Shown one piece after another: positions 17,467 to 26,028 of a DNA stretch of 64,000 bases; position 1 is the stretch's first letter; every line of letters begins with the position of its first letter. The translations under genes and the position numbers were made by a program. The notes under the pieces are model-generated. The model made no database searches. It worked only from the letters and a program-made list of their open reading frames with translations, and was not told the DNA's origin. The stretch comes from Chitinophagaceae bacterium (GTDB lineage: Bacteria > Bacteroidota > Bacteroidia > Chitinophagales > Chitinophagaceae): the NCBI GenBank assembly GCA_027489035.1, contig JAIYAN010000002.1:32363-96362 (forward strand), in the 5' to 3' direction.

Positions 17467-17955
17467 TTATTTTTTACCCCAAAATCCTGAAGCTACAACT
17501 GTTACCAAAGTTCCTAGTATTAGATACATTATGGTTTTAAGTGCAAGCATCATCGGAATAAAAATCTGTCTTAACTTTTTTGTATTCTCTGCTATTTCAG
17601 GCATAGTTTTATTTCCTTGCTTAATGATTAATTGTTCATTAAATGTTATAGCTTCTTCCAAAATCTGTGGATTATACTTGTAAAATATCCAAGAGTATGA
17701 AACCATAAAAAAAGTAACCACAACAAAAATTTTAAAGCCTTCTCCAAACAATTGTTTAAAGCTAGTTTCTAGATTTAATTGTCGATAATGAAAAAGTCCC
17801 AATAATAATCCAGTTATAAATACAAAAAAAATAATGTACTGGCTAGATCCATTATCCGGCATTTTGAGTCCATAAAAACAAATCAAAGAAGTGCTGATAA
17901 GCAATAAAGAAAGCAACATGCCTTTCTTTGTAGAATTAAGTGTATTTAAATTCAA
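17467..17955 (-). CDS. DUF4199 family membrane protein (TTG start)
   Basis: This 162-residue membrane protein of unknown function is of the DUF4199 family, common in Bacteroidota. Four hydrophobic helices are seen at roughly residues 14-30, 38-56, 72-92 and 132-157. The first possible start is a TTG that overlaps the stop codon of the upstream dihydroorotase-like gene (TTGA overlap), which implies translational coupling; the next candidate is Met13. Its fixed position beside the dihydroorotase homologue and the GT2 gene suggests a conserved operon, but the job is unknown. Confidence 0.72.
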   Translation of the reverse strand: MNLNTLNSTKKGMLLSLLLISTSLICFYGLKMPDNGSSQYIIFFVFITGLLLGLFHYRQLNLETSFKQLFGEGFKIFVVVTFFMVSYSWIFYKYNPQILEEAITFNEQLIIKQGNKTMPEIAENTKKLRQIFIPMMLALKTIMYLILGTLVTVVASGFWGKK

Positions 17956-19208
17956 TTGAAAACGTTTTTGTTGTTGTTTATAATGCCCAATACTTTTCCT
18001 TTAAATGTTTGTCCGATGTATGGATTATTTATTGATTTTGATTTGATATCTTTTTGCTCAAAAGTATAGTTAACCGTTGGATCGAATAAAGTTAAACAAG
18101 CCTTTTCACCTTCTTCAATTTTTGGAATTGACAAATCAAAAATATTTCTCGGATTGGTAGTTAATTGATTGATTAAAGTATCTACATTTTTGGCATGGCT
18201 ATTCAATACGCCAAATACATTTTCTAAACCAATCATTCCAAATTTTGCATATTCAAATTCGCAATTTTTCTCGTCGGTATGAAGGGGAGTGTGGTGAGAT
18301 GCAATGCAATTTATGATACCTTCTGCAATGGCTTCTCTCACAGCAAGCATATCAGCTTTCGTTCGAAGTGGTGGATTAACTTTTAAATTGGTATTGTAAT
18401 CCATCAAATCTTCGTCGCAAAAATGTGCATGATAAGGCGTTGCAGAAGCACTAATATTAACCCCCAATTGTTGTGCTTCATTAATGATTTCAATGCTTCT
18501 TCTGGTGGAAACCCCTGTAATATGCAATTTAGAATTGGTGTATTTTGCCAATTCGATATCTCTTGAAATCATCAATTCTTCTGCTATTGCTGGTTTTCCA
18601 GGCAACCCAAGTTGAGTGCTGATAACCCCTTCATTAATTAACCCATTTGTAGCAATATTTTTATCATCCGGAATTTGAATAATAACAGATTGGTTGGCCA
18701 AAACATATTGCAAGGCTTTAATCATGATCCCTGCATTTTGAACTGAATGGGTTCCATCCGAAAAAGCAATTGCGCCACTTTGGTGCATATCGTACATTTC
18801 TGACAATTCGCTTCCTGCAGCATTTTTAGTGATGCTGCCAATGGGGTGAATGTTTACAGCAAATGGACTGGCTTTTTGTACTATATATTCAATTTGAGTT
18901 TTTGATGAAAAAGTAGGATTTGTATTTGGCGCAATCATTACGTTTGTAAATCCGCCTGCTGCAGCAGCAGCAATTCCCGATTCTAGTGATTCGCGATATT
19001 CATAACCAGGATCAGAAAACTGAGCAAACACATCCATCCAACCAATGCTCACATGCAAATTTTCAGAAGTAATCGTGTTGTCCGCTTGTACATCTAGATA
19101 ATCTGAAATGTTGGTTATAATACCATTTTCAATAAGAATATCTTTTATCTCACCATGAAAGGGTGTATCTGAACAGATGATTTTTGCTTGTTTAATTAGT
19201 AATTTCAT
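17952..19208 (-). CDS. Dihydroorotase homologue, probably non-catalytic
   Basis: This 418-residue amidohydrolase-superfamily protein has the overall sequence of class I dihydroorotase, the third step of pyrimidine synthesis (KLLIKQAKIICSDTPFHGEI; DPGYEYRESLESGIAAAAAG; ANPT-like APNTNPTF). Key metal ligands are missing: the HxH motif after the conserved Asp59 is Phe61-x-Gln63 (MDVFAQFSDPG), the PHH motif is PYH, and the DHAPH motif is SHHTPLH. A catalytic role is therefore doubtful. Pseudo-dihydroorotases elsewhere (PyrC') act as structural partners of aspartate transcarbamoylase, and that is the most likely role here (inference). It is the first gene of a leftward unit with DUF4199. Confidence 0.82.
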   Translation of the reverse strand: MKLLIKQAKIICSDTPFHGEIKDILIENGIITNISDYLDVQADNTITSENLHVSIGWMDVFAQFSDPGYEYRESLESGIAAAAAGGFTNVMIAPNTNPTFSSKTQIEYIVQKASPFAVNIHPIGSITKNAAGSELSEMYDMHQSGAIAFSDGTHSVQNAGIMIKALQYVLANQSVIIQIPDDKNIATNGLINEGVISTQLGLPGKPAIAEELMISRDIELAKYTNSKLHITGVSTRRSIEIINEAQQLGVNISASATPYHAHFCDEDLMDYNTNLKVNPPLRTKADMLAVREAIAEGIINCIASHHTPLHTDEKNCEFEYAKFGMIGLENVFGVLNSHAKNVDTLINQLTTNPRNIFDLSIPKIEEGEKACLTLFDPTVNYTFEQKDIKSKSINNPYIGQTFKGKVLGIINNNKNVFN

Positions 19209-19336
19209 TTTGTATTACTCCATTTAGGTGTATAACTATTATTTCTAAATGCCTATTTTTCGGATTAATTATTGATTTTTTCCAACGCAAATATCAATAA
19301 AAAATGTGAGGAAACAATGTAGACTATGACGTTTAT

Positions 19337-19489
19337 TGTTTGGCGTTTGGTGTTTGGTGTTGGAGTGTCCAAATGTATTAGCATTTTCCCATGAAACGGA
19401 AGTTATAGATCTAGCATCCAGCATGATTTTTTTGTCCAAAATTTACAATTAGAATTTATCTTCCAACACCAAACGCCAAACGCCAAACA
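19337..19489. repeat. Inverted repeat built of GTTTGGCGTTTGG words
   Basis: The left arm 19337-19364 and right arm 19462-19489 are 28 bases each and match at 27 positions as an inverted repeat; the one difference would be a G-U pair in RNA. Each arm is itself built of tandem TTTGGCG/TTTGGTG words ending in TTGGA. The 97-base interior has no recognised feature. Related TTTGGTGTTT words occur at about 57973-58013. Confidence 0.75.
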
Positions 19490-19635
19490 AATCTCCCATT
19501 ATAAATAAACTGCATCTCTTATCCTGCATTCAATTTCTGCTTTCTTCCAATTTTAAAGCATTTTTCTACCATTTCTATATTTTATTCAACAATTGAGTGC
19601 TTTATTTTTAATTTTTACAATCATTTGCATAAGTA

Positions 19636-19667
19636 TTTGTTTGTGTGACAATGATAGAATAAATTTG
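19636..19667 (+). promoter_or_regulatory. Bacteroidota-type promoter for pdhB
   Basis: TTTG at 19636-19639, a 20-base spacer, then TAAATTTG at 19660-19667 matches the Bacteroidota consensus (-33 TTTG, -7 TAnnTTTG) well. Transcription would begin near 19673, leaving a leader of about 35 bases before the pdhB ATG. Confidence 0.7.
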
Positions 19668-19708
19668 CCCACAATATTTAAATTTCTATATCAAAAATCA
19701 AAAATAGC

Positions 19709-20692
19709 ATGAGACAAATTGCCTTTAGAGAAGCATTAAGAGAAGCAATGCAAGAGGAAATGAGATTAGATGAAAACGTGTTTTTAATGGGAGAAGAAGT
19801 TGCTGAATATAATGGTGCTTATAAAGTTAGTCAAGGTATGCTTGAAGAATTTGGCGAAAAAAGAGTTATTGATACGCCAATTGCTGAGTTAGGGTTTACG
19901 GCTATTGCAGTTGGTGCTGCTCAAAATGGTTTACGTCCTATTGTAGAATTTATGACTTGGAATTTTGCTGTTTTGGCTTTAGATCAAATATTAAATACTG
20001 CTTCTAAAATGTTGGCAATGAGTGGTGGTCAAGTAGGTTGTCCAATTGTATTTAGAGGTGCAAACGGAAGTGCGGGACAATTGGGTGCTCAACACTCTAC
20101 TTCTTTCGAAAGTATGTATGCAAACATTCCTGGATTAAAAGTAATTTCTGTAAGTAACCCTTACGATGCAAAAGGTTTATTGAAATCTGCCATCAGAGAC
20201 AACGATCCTGTTGTTTTTATGGAAAGCGAATTGATGTATGGTGATAAAGGGGAAGTTCCTGAAACAGAATATTTAATTCCAATTGGAAAAGCAAATGTAG
20301 CTAGGGTTGGTCATGATGTAACAATCGTATCTTTTAATAAAATGATGAAAGTAGCTTTAGGTGCTGCTGAAGAATTACAAAAAGAAAACATTAGTGCAGA
20401 AGTTATCGATTTAAGAACAATCCGTCCTTTGGATTGGTTTACAATACTTGAAAGCGTTAAGAAAACAAATCGTTTGGTTATTGTGGAAGAACAATGGCCT
20501 TTTGCTTCTGTATCTTCTGAAATTACATATAGAATACAAAAAGAAGGATTCGATTATCTTGATGCTCCAATCAGAAGAATCACTTCAGCAGATGCTCCAA
20601 TGCACTATGCACCAAACTTAGTTTCTGCTTATTTACCAGATATCGAAAGAACGGTAAAATTAGTAAAAGAGGTAATGTACGTTAGAAAGTAA
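19709..20692 (+). CDS. pdhB: Pyruvate dehydrogenase E1 component, beta subunit
   Basis: This 327-residue beta subunit of the thiamine-diphosphate-dependent 2-oxoacid dehydrogenase E1 oxidatively decarboxylates pyruvate and passes the acyl group to lipoyl-E2. It begins with the family-typical RQIAFREALREAMQEEM. The E1 beta signature EEVAEYNGAYKVSQGMLEEFG is followed by VIDTPIAELGFTAIAVGAA and, toward the C-terminus, EEQWPFASVSSEI and RRITSADAPMHYAPNL. The length is normal. The E1 alpha partner is not adjacent, and E2 (27869) and E3 (9706) are also apart, so the complex is encoded at dispersed sites. A good promoter lies upstream. Confidence 0.95.
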   Translation: MRQIAFREALREAMQEEMRLDENVFLMGEEVAEYNGAYKVSQGMLEEFGEKRVIDTPIAELGFTAIAVGAAQNGLRPIVEFMTWNFAVLALDQILNTASKMLAMSGGQVGCPIVFRGANGSAGQLGAQHSTSFESMYANIPGLKVISVSNPYDAKGLLKSAIRDNDPVVFMESELMYGDKGEVPETEYLIPIGKANVARVGHDVTIVSFNKMMKVALGAAEELQKENISAEVIDLRTIRPLDWFTILESVKKTNRLVIVEEQWPFASVSSEITYRIQKEGFDYLDAPIRRITSADAPMHYAPNLVSAYLPDIERTVKLVKEVMYVRK

Positions 20693-20719
20693 AAATGATT
20701 TTGTCACGAAATCAAAAAC

Positions 20720-21571
20720 ATGAAAAAATATATTATCGTATTGATTTTTATTGTTTTTTCAGATAAACTTTCTGCACAAAAATTATATACCAGTTTCTTT
20801 TTAGGTGGATCAAACTACCTAGGAGATTTACAGGAGTCTGTTTTTTTACCCCAAACGGCAAAAACAGTAACTGGCTTTGGTTTTAATTTTGAATGTACAC
20901 ACCGCATTTTTACCAATCTTGTTTTTTTTTCTGGTAAACTTTACGCAAACGATCATTTCAGTAAGAAAAATTTCAAAAGAAACCTCAGCTTCAACTCTAA
21001 CATCTATGAGTTTGATCTAGAATTCGAATACAATCTTTTTGATTTGTACGAACATAATGCCACACCATTTGTTTATATGGGTGTAGGTTATTTTGCTTTT
21101 GATCCTTATGTTGATCTTGGTTCAAATGGCTCACGTGTTTATTTATCAAATTTGAGTACTGAAGGACAGGGTTTTGTCTCAGGCAAAAAAAATTATTCAT
21201 TAAGTAGTTGGTGTATTCCGTTTGGTGGAGGTGTTCAGATTTTCTTAAACAAAAAAATGCGTTTAAAATATTCATTCGGCATGCGCATAACCAATACGGA
21301 TTATCTTGATGATGTGAGCGATAAATATGTTGACAAAGATTTGCTCTTAAGAAATCGAGGACAAATTGCGGTTGATATGGCTTATAAAGGAAATCAATTG
21401 TATAACGGAGCAAATTATCCTCAAGCAGGCACGATAAGAGGTAATCCAAAAAACAAAGATTTTTATTATTTTTCTGGGTTAACATGTAGTTTTTTATTGG
21501 ATGCTAAAGGAAGAGATAAAACCATGAAGTATAAAAAAGTAAAAAATATATATAATTGTCCTGAATTTTAA
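20720..21571 (+). CDS. DUF6089-like outer-membrane beta-barrel protein
   Basis: This 283-residue exported protein has a signal peptide (MKKYIIVLIFIVFSDKLSAQ, cleavage before KLYTSFFLGG) and alternating aromatic/hydrophobic strands typical of small outer-membrane barrels, such as FEYNLFDLYEHNATPFVYMGVGYFAFDP and KKMRLKYSFGMRITNTDYLDDVS. This last pattern (TDYLDDVS) is characteristic of DUF6089 proteins of Bacteroidota. Its function is unknown. It lies 27 bp after pdhB and 21 bp before the UbiD-family gene, so it may be cotranscribed without sharing a pathway. Confidence 0.78.
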   Translation: MKKYIIVLIFIVFSDKLSAQKLYTSFFLGGSNYLGDLQESVFLPQTAKTVTGFGFNFECTHRIFTNLVFFSGKLYANDHFSKKNFKRNLSFNSNIYEFDLEFEYNLFDLYEHNATPFVYMGVGYFAFDPYVDLGSNGSRVYLSNLSTEGQGFVSGKKNYSLSSWCIPFGGGVQIFLNKKMRLKYSFGMRITNTDYLDDVSDKYVDKDLLLRNRGQIAVDMAYKGNQLYNGANYPQAGTIRGNPKNKDFYYFSGLTCSFLLDAKGRDKTMKYKKVKNIYNCPEF

Positions 21572-21592
21572 ATTTTATTAAAATCTTTCCAA

Positions 21593-23440
21593 ATGGCCTA
21601 TGCATCGTTAGAGCAATGTTTGATTGACTTAGAAAAAAATGGCCAACTCATTCGAATAAAAGATGTTGTTGATCCTTATTTAGAAATGGCTGCCATTCAT
21701 TTAAGGGTATATCAAGCAAAAGGCCCTGCTTTATTATTTGAAAATGTAAAAGGTTCTAATTATAGAGCAGCTTCCAATATTTTTGGCACCATCGAAAGAA
21801 GCAGATTTATTTTTAGACATCAATTGAAAACAGTTGAACGATTAATACAACTTAAAAACGATCCATTATCTGCATTAAAAAATCCTTTACAATCATTATC
21901 CGCAGCAATTGCAGCAACCAAATCTATTCCATTAAAAAATCCATTATCAAAACCTGCTTTATTTAGTGAAATCAAAATAAGCGATTTGCCTTTAATCCAG
22001 CATTGGCCAATGGATGGCGGTGCATTTGTTACATTGCCGCAAGTGTACTCTGAAGACATTAATCAACCTGGAATTAGGAAATCCAATTTGGGCATGTATC
22101 GTATTCAATTGAATGGAAACGATTACAAAAAAGACACAGAAATTGGCTTGCATTATCAATTGCACAGAGGGATCGGAATTCATCAAACCAATGCCAATAA
22201 AAAAGGACAGCCGTTAAAAGTGAGCGTATTTGTAGGAGGTCCACCATCACATACCGTGTCTGCTGTAATGCCACTTCCAGAAGGAATGAGCGAATTATCT
22301 TTCGCAGGTGTTTTGGGTGGAAGAAGATTTCGATATGCGTATAAAGATGGTTTTTGTATTAGTACCGATGCTGATTTTGTCATCACTGGCGAAGTTTATC
22401 CCGAAGAAAATAAACCAGAAGGTCCTTTTGGCGATCATTTGGGTTATTATAGTTTAAAACATGATTTCCCATTGATGCGTGTTCATAAAGTATATGCACG
22501 TAAAAATGCCATTTGGCCATTTACAGTTGTGGGTAGACCACCACAGGAAGACACCAGTTTTGGTGATTTGATACATGAAATTACAGGAGATGCTATCCAA
22601 CATGAAGTGCCTGGATTAAAAGAATTAAATGCAGTTGATGCCGCCGGCGTACACCCATTACTGATAGCTATTGGGAGTGAGAGATACACGCCTTTTATGC
22701 CTACAAAACAACCCGCAGAATTGCTCACCATTGCCAATAGAATGTTGGGTACTGGGCAATTAAGTTTGGCGAAGTTTTTATTTATTACTGCTGATGAACA
22801 AAATAAATTAAGTTCTAAGGACATAAAAAAATATTTTGATTTTGTGCTTGAAAGGGTGCATTGGGACAGGGATGTGCATTTTTATACCAAAACAACTATT
22901 GATACGCTCGATTATTCAGGTGAATCATTAAATAGTGGAAGCAAAGTGGTGATTGCAGCTTATGGAGAAATTATTCGAAAATTGGCGATTGAAATACCCA
23001 GTCAATTTCAATCCATAAAAGAAGCCTATAAATGCAAAATAGCCATTCCAGGCGTGGTTGCCATTGAAATGGGTGCGTATAAAAACAACCAACAAATAGA
23101 ATCGGAAGTAGCCATTTTAAATTCAAAATTTTCATCTTCAAATACATCTATTGATGATTCCGAAATTGCATTAATCGTTTTGTGTGATGATGCAGATTTC
23201 GTTTCTCAAAATTTAAACAATTTCCTTTGGGTAACATTTACGCGTTGCAATCCTTCGCATGATATCCATGGCATAAATGCATTTGTTGAAAACAAACATT
23301 GGGGATGCAAAGGCCCATTGATTATAGATGCTAGAATAAAACCGCATCACGCACCACCAGTAATAGTAGATTCGAAAGTTGAAGAAAAAATAGAAAAACA
23401 TTTTAAAAAAGGTGGGGCACTGTATCAGATTTTAAAATAA
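21593..23440 (+). CDS. UbiD-family decarboxylase
   Basis: This 615-residue prenylated-FMN-dependent aromatic-acid decarboxylase is of the UbiD family, in the long form usually annotated as menaquinone-biosynthesis decarboxylase. Landmarks are the N-terminal LEKNGQLIRIKDVVDPYLEM, the Mn/prFMN region IGLHYQLHRGIGIHQTNA, KVSVFVGGPPSHTVSAVMPLPEG, and the catalytic segment KPEGPFGDHLGYYSLKHDFP containing the Glu and Asp of the active site. A C-terminal domain ends with KHFKKGGALYQIL. The flavin prenyltransferase UbiX is not in the window. A quinone role is the default inference; the substrate is not shown by sequence. Confidence 0.86.
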   Translation: MAYASLEQCLIDLEKNGQLIRIKDVVDPYLEMAAIHLRVYQAKGPALLFENVKGSNYRAASNIFGTIERSRFIFRHQLKTVERLIQLKNDPLSALKNPLQSLSAAIAATKSIPLKNPLSKPALFSEIKISDLPLIQHWPMDGGAFVTLPQVYSEDINQPGIRKSNLGMYRIQLNGNDYKKDTEIGLHYQLHRGIGIHQTNANKKGQPLKVSVFVGGPPSHTVSAVMPLPEGMSELSFAGVLGGRRFRYAYKDGFCISTDADFVITGEVYPEENKPEGPFGDHLGYYSLKHDFPLMRVHKVYARKNAIWPFTVVGRPPQEDTSFGDLIHEITGDAIQHEVPGLKELNAVDAAGVHPLLIAIGSERYTPFMPTKQPAELLTIANRMLGTGQLSLAKFLFITADEQNKLSSKDIKKYFDFVLERVHWDRDVHFYTKTTIDTLDYSGESLNSGSKVVIAAYGEIIRKLAIEIPSQFQSIKEAYKCKIAIPGVVAIEMGAYKNNQQIESEVAILNSKFSSSNTSIDDSEIALIVLCDDADFVSQNLNNFLWVTFTRCNPSHDIHGINAFVENKHWGCKGPLIIDARIKPHHAPPVIVDSKVEEKIEKHFKKGGALYQILK

Positions 23441-23561
23441 AAAGTAAAAATTCAAAAGTAAAAACGTATTCGTCATCGAGGTGAAAAGTGAAAAAATAAA
23501 AAACAGATAAAAAATGGGCTTTTTTAACTTTTAAATTTTGAATCTTTACTTAAATATCATC

Positions 23562-24452
23562 ATGAAAAAATCATTATTATTTTTATTAAGTTTTCTAGGG
23601 TTATTCACTTCTGGCTTCGCCCAAACAAACGCAGTTTCTTATCAAAAAAATGACAATACATTGCTATGGGAAGTTTCTGGTAATGGATTAGCAAATCCGA
23701 GTTATTTGTTTGGCACTTTTCATTTGATGTGTAAAGACGATATGTTTTTTTCTAAAAACTTCACAAATGCACTCTCTAATGCAAATACGCTTGTTATGGA
23801 AATTGATTTGAGTGATGCTAAGAATACATTTGGGGCAATGGAATTTCTAAAAATGAAAAATGATACTACTTTAAAAAAGATATTATCTCAAAATGAATAC
23901 AATCGATTAACCTCTTTTTTTAAAGACTCCTTAAAAATGAGTTTATCTTTTTTTGAAAACATGAAGCCTGTTTTTTTACAAGCGCTATTTTACCCAAAGA
24001 TGATGTCTTGCAAGCAATCGGGTTCATTAGAAGAAGCTATTATGGCTCAAGCAAAAAAAGCCAACAAACAAATTAAAGGGCTCGAAACAATTGAACTTCA
24101 ATCTGCATTACTAGACAATATTTCATACACAGAACAAGCCAAAACATTAATGGAATTGATAGATGATTTTAAAAATCAAAAACTCAATTTTGAACAATTG
24201 TTAATGAGTTATAAAAGTCAAAATGCAATGGAAATGAGTAAGCTTATAGAGTCTGATCCAGAATTGAAAAATCAGAAACCAGAATTACTCGACAATAGAA
24301 ATATAAACTGGGTTAAACAATTCGAAATGCTTATGCCAAATGCATCATTGTTTGTAGCTGTAGGAGCAGGTCATCTTTTTGGAGAAATGGGTTTGATTCA
24401 ACTGCTTCGTGAAAAAGGGTATCAACTTAAACCTATTGAAAATAAAAATTAA
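23562..24452 (+). CDS. TraB/GumN family protein, exported
   Basis: This 296-residue secreted protein is of the TraB/GumN (TIKI-like, erythromycin-esterase-fold) family. The start at 23562 is chosen for the signal peptide MKKSLLFLLSFLGLFTSGFAQ; the frame extends eight codons upstream. The two GxxH-type motifs expected for a metal-dependent hydrolase are visible: SYLFGTFHLMCKDD near residue 40 and GAGHLFGEMGLIQLLREKGY near the C-terminus. Animal relatives (TIKI) are metalloproteases; bacterial roles are poorly known. It follows UbiD after a low-complexity spacer of about 120 bp. Confidence 0.86.
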   Translation: MKKSLLFLLSFLGLFTSGFAQTNAVSYQKNDNTLLWEVSGNGLANPSYLFGTFHLMCKDDMFFSKNFTNALSNANTLVMEIDLSDAKNTFGAMEFLKMKNDTTLKKILSQNEYNRLTSFFKDSLKMSLSFFENMKPVFLQALFYPKMMSCKQSGSLEEAIMAQAKKANKQIKGLETIELQSALLDNISYTEQAKTLMELIDDFKNQKLNFEQLLMSYKSQNAMEMSKLIESDPELKNQKPELLDNRNINWVKQFEMLMPNASLFVAVGAGHLFGEMGLIQLLREKGYQLKPIENKN

Positions 24453-24494
24453 GGTTTCGTAAATTCTTTTATTTTTGAAATAAAATTTAACATT

Positions 24495-25037
24495 ATGGAT
24501 CAATTGAATTTAGGTGTAGGCACAAGATTACAACATACACAACATGGGCCAGGCGTTATAGTTGGGGTTAAATATGCAACTTATTTGGTAACCTTTATTA
24601 ATGTTGGTGTAAAAGAAATTGATAAAACAGATCCTCAATTGGATGAAATCATACCAGAATCCGTTACACTTGAATTGGAAACGATTTCAGATGTGGAACG
24701 TTCTCTTTTAAAAATATTGCGTATGTGGTCTGATGTAAATGAAATTGTACCCTTAGGCGACCGTTGGAAAGGTGGTGTAATGCTGTTGCAACCAGCCGAC
24801 AAATCACAAAAACCCAAAGAAGTTCCCGTTGATGTGTTCTTTCATAAGATTGTAATGCTAAGAGATAGACTTCGCGTAATGGAGCAGCAAATCAATGCCC
24901 ATAAGGTTTTGAGTGATGAAGAAAAAGTAAATCTTCAACAATACATCACTAGAATTTATGGCACGTTAACGACGTTTAATGTTTTATTTAAAAACAAAGA
25001 AAATTGGTTTGTGGGTGAAAAAGGAGGCGGGGAGTAG
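24495..25037 (+). CDS. Conserved hypothetical protein with CarD/Tudor-like N-terminus
   Basis: This 180-residue cytoplasmic protein is not assigned to a characterised family. Residues 5-50 (GVGTRLQHTQHGPGVIVGVK, YLVTFINVGVKEID) resemble the short SH3/Tudor-like folds of CarD or UvrD C-termini, which contact RNA polymerase, but this similarity is only by motif. The middle (VERSLLKILRMWSDVNEIVP) and C-terminal (DRLRVMEQQINAHKVLSDEEKVNLQQYITRIYGT) parts are predicted helical. A TATTTTTG box lies about 18 bp before the ATG. The gene is convergent with the SGNH-like gene. Confidence 0.6.
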   Translation: MDQLNLGVGTRLQHTQHGPGVIVGVKYATYLVTFINVGVKEIDKTDPQLDEIIPESVTLELETISDVERSLLKILRMWSDVNEIVPLGDRWKGGVMLLQPADKSQKPKEVPVDVFFHKIVMLRDRLRVMEQQINAHKVLSDEEKVNLQQYITRIYGTLTTFNVLFKNKENWFVGEKGGGE

Positions 25038-25113
25038 AGGACAAAGTTTGAGAGGTTTGTGATTTTCAACCTTTAATTGTAGTTCATTTCTTAATTAAAC
25101 ACTAGTAACTTAT

Positions 25114-26022
25114 TTACTGTTGGGCATTAATCAAACTGTCAATTATTTTACTGTATTTCTCTGCGCCTATAATATTTAGGTGGTCATTATTATAAAAATC
25201 AGTCTTTTTAAACCTTGAATCATTTAGCGAATTAAGATAAACTAAGTTGTACTTTTTTTTCATTTTTTGAATGAAATCTAAATTATATTGATTGATTTTT
25301 TCGTCCAAAAATTTTGTAAACTCTTTATTGCAAGGGGCTGTGACAATTATAGGTGTTATATTATTTTGATTTAAAAAACGAATTAAATCTTCATAGTCTT
25401 TTTGAACTTCAATATATTCTTTTGTTTTACGACTTTGATTAATTGTCAAATCAAAACTTTGGGCGCGTTCTCTTCCATATCTTTCTGTCAATCTTGAAGC
25501 AATTGAAGATTCATTTCCTGTCCAACCATTAATCATTTTTACATCTTTATTTTCTTTTAATAGTTTAATAGAAATTTTAGGTGTATAAACATAAAAAAAG
25601 TAGGATAGTTTTTCTTTAATAAAACTTTTGTTTTTAATATTTATTCCAAAATAATGATAGTAGAAAAAATCTCTTTCTTGCAAATAGCCAGAATATAATG
25701 TGTGATAATCTAAACTTAACACAACATGTTTTAATTTCTTCAAAATTGGCAAGTATTTTAAAACCAATGCTTTGTCGTATAAAATTGTTTGAGAACCATA
25801 AGCCAAATTATAAGCAGGCTTGCTGAAAAATGTAGGGTTCAAACCATTGTCTGCACGAGAATTTCCTAAGAATAATATTTCAATTTCGCTACTTTTTTCC
25901 AACAACCCTTTTTGTTTTTTTTCATATTCACTATTAATTGTTCGCAATTTGAATTCAACGAAAATGAACAATAAAAGTAAAGGGATGATAAAAAATAGTA
26001 TGGTAAGTAGAAATTTTTTCAT
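25114..26022 (-). CDS. Membrane-anchored SGNH-like protein paired with MBOAT (cassette 1)
   Basis: This 302-residue protein has an N-terminal signal anchor (KKFLLTILFFIIPLLLLFIFVEF) and a periplasmic domain with SGNH/DltD-like landmarks: LFLGNSRADNGLNPTFF (block I Ser) near residue 50 and YNNDHLNIIGAEKYS (Asp-x-x-His-like) near the C-terminus. Proteins of this type act with MBOAT acyltransferases to transfer an acyl group, often acetyl, to an exported glycan. It lies 6 bp after the MBOAT gene on the same strand, supporting a two-component acylation unit. Similar in plan to the gene at 47616 but divergent in sequence. Confidence 0.75.
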   Translation of the reverse strand: MKKFLLTILFFIIPLLLLFIFVEFKLRTINSEYEKKQKGLLEKSSEIEILFLGNSRADNGLNPTFFSKPAYNLAYGSQTILYDKALVLKYLPILKKLKHVVLSLDYHTLYSGYLQERDFFYYHYFGINIKNKSFIKEKLSYFFYVYTPKISIKLLKENKDVKMINGWTGNESSIASRLTERYGRERAQSFDLTINQSRKTKEYIEVQKDYEDLIRFLNQNNITPIIVTAPCNKEFTKFLDEKINQYNLDFIQKMKKKYNLVYLNSLNDSRFKKTDFYNNDHLNIIGAEKYSKIIDSLINAQQ

Positions 26023-26028
26023 TGATAA

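Larger units (their letters stand above)
19209..19708. other. 500 bp divergent spacer with inverted repeat and promoter
   Basis: The spacer separates the divergently transcribed dihydroorotase homologue and pdhB. It contains an inverted repeat with 28-base arms (19337-19364 and 19462-19489), a pdhB promoter (19636-19667) and AT-rich filler. No coding frame or known RNA family is recognisable. Confidence 0.65.

Noticed and set aside
23441..23540. AAAAGTAAAAATTCAAAAG-type words between the UbiD and TraB genes, similar to words near 8930-8990
   Set aside because: Low-complexity A/T words of this kind are common in AT-rich spacers and I could not define a repeat unit with conserved ends.
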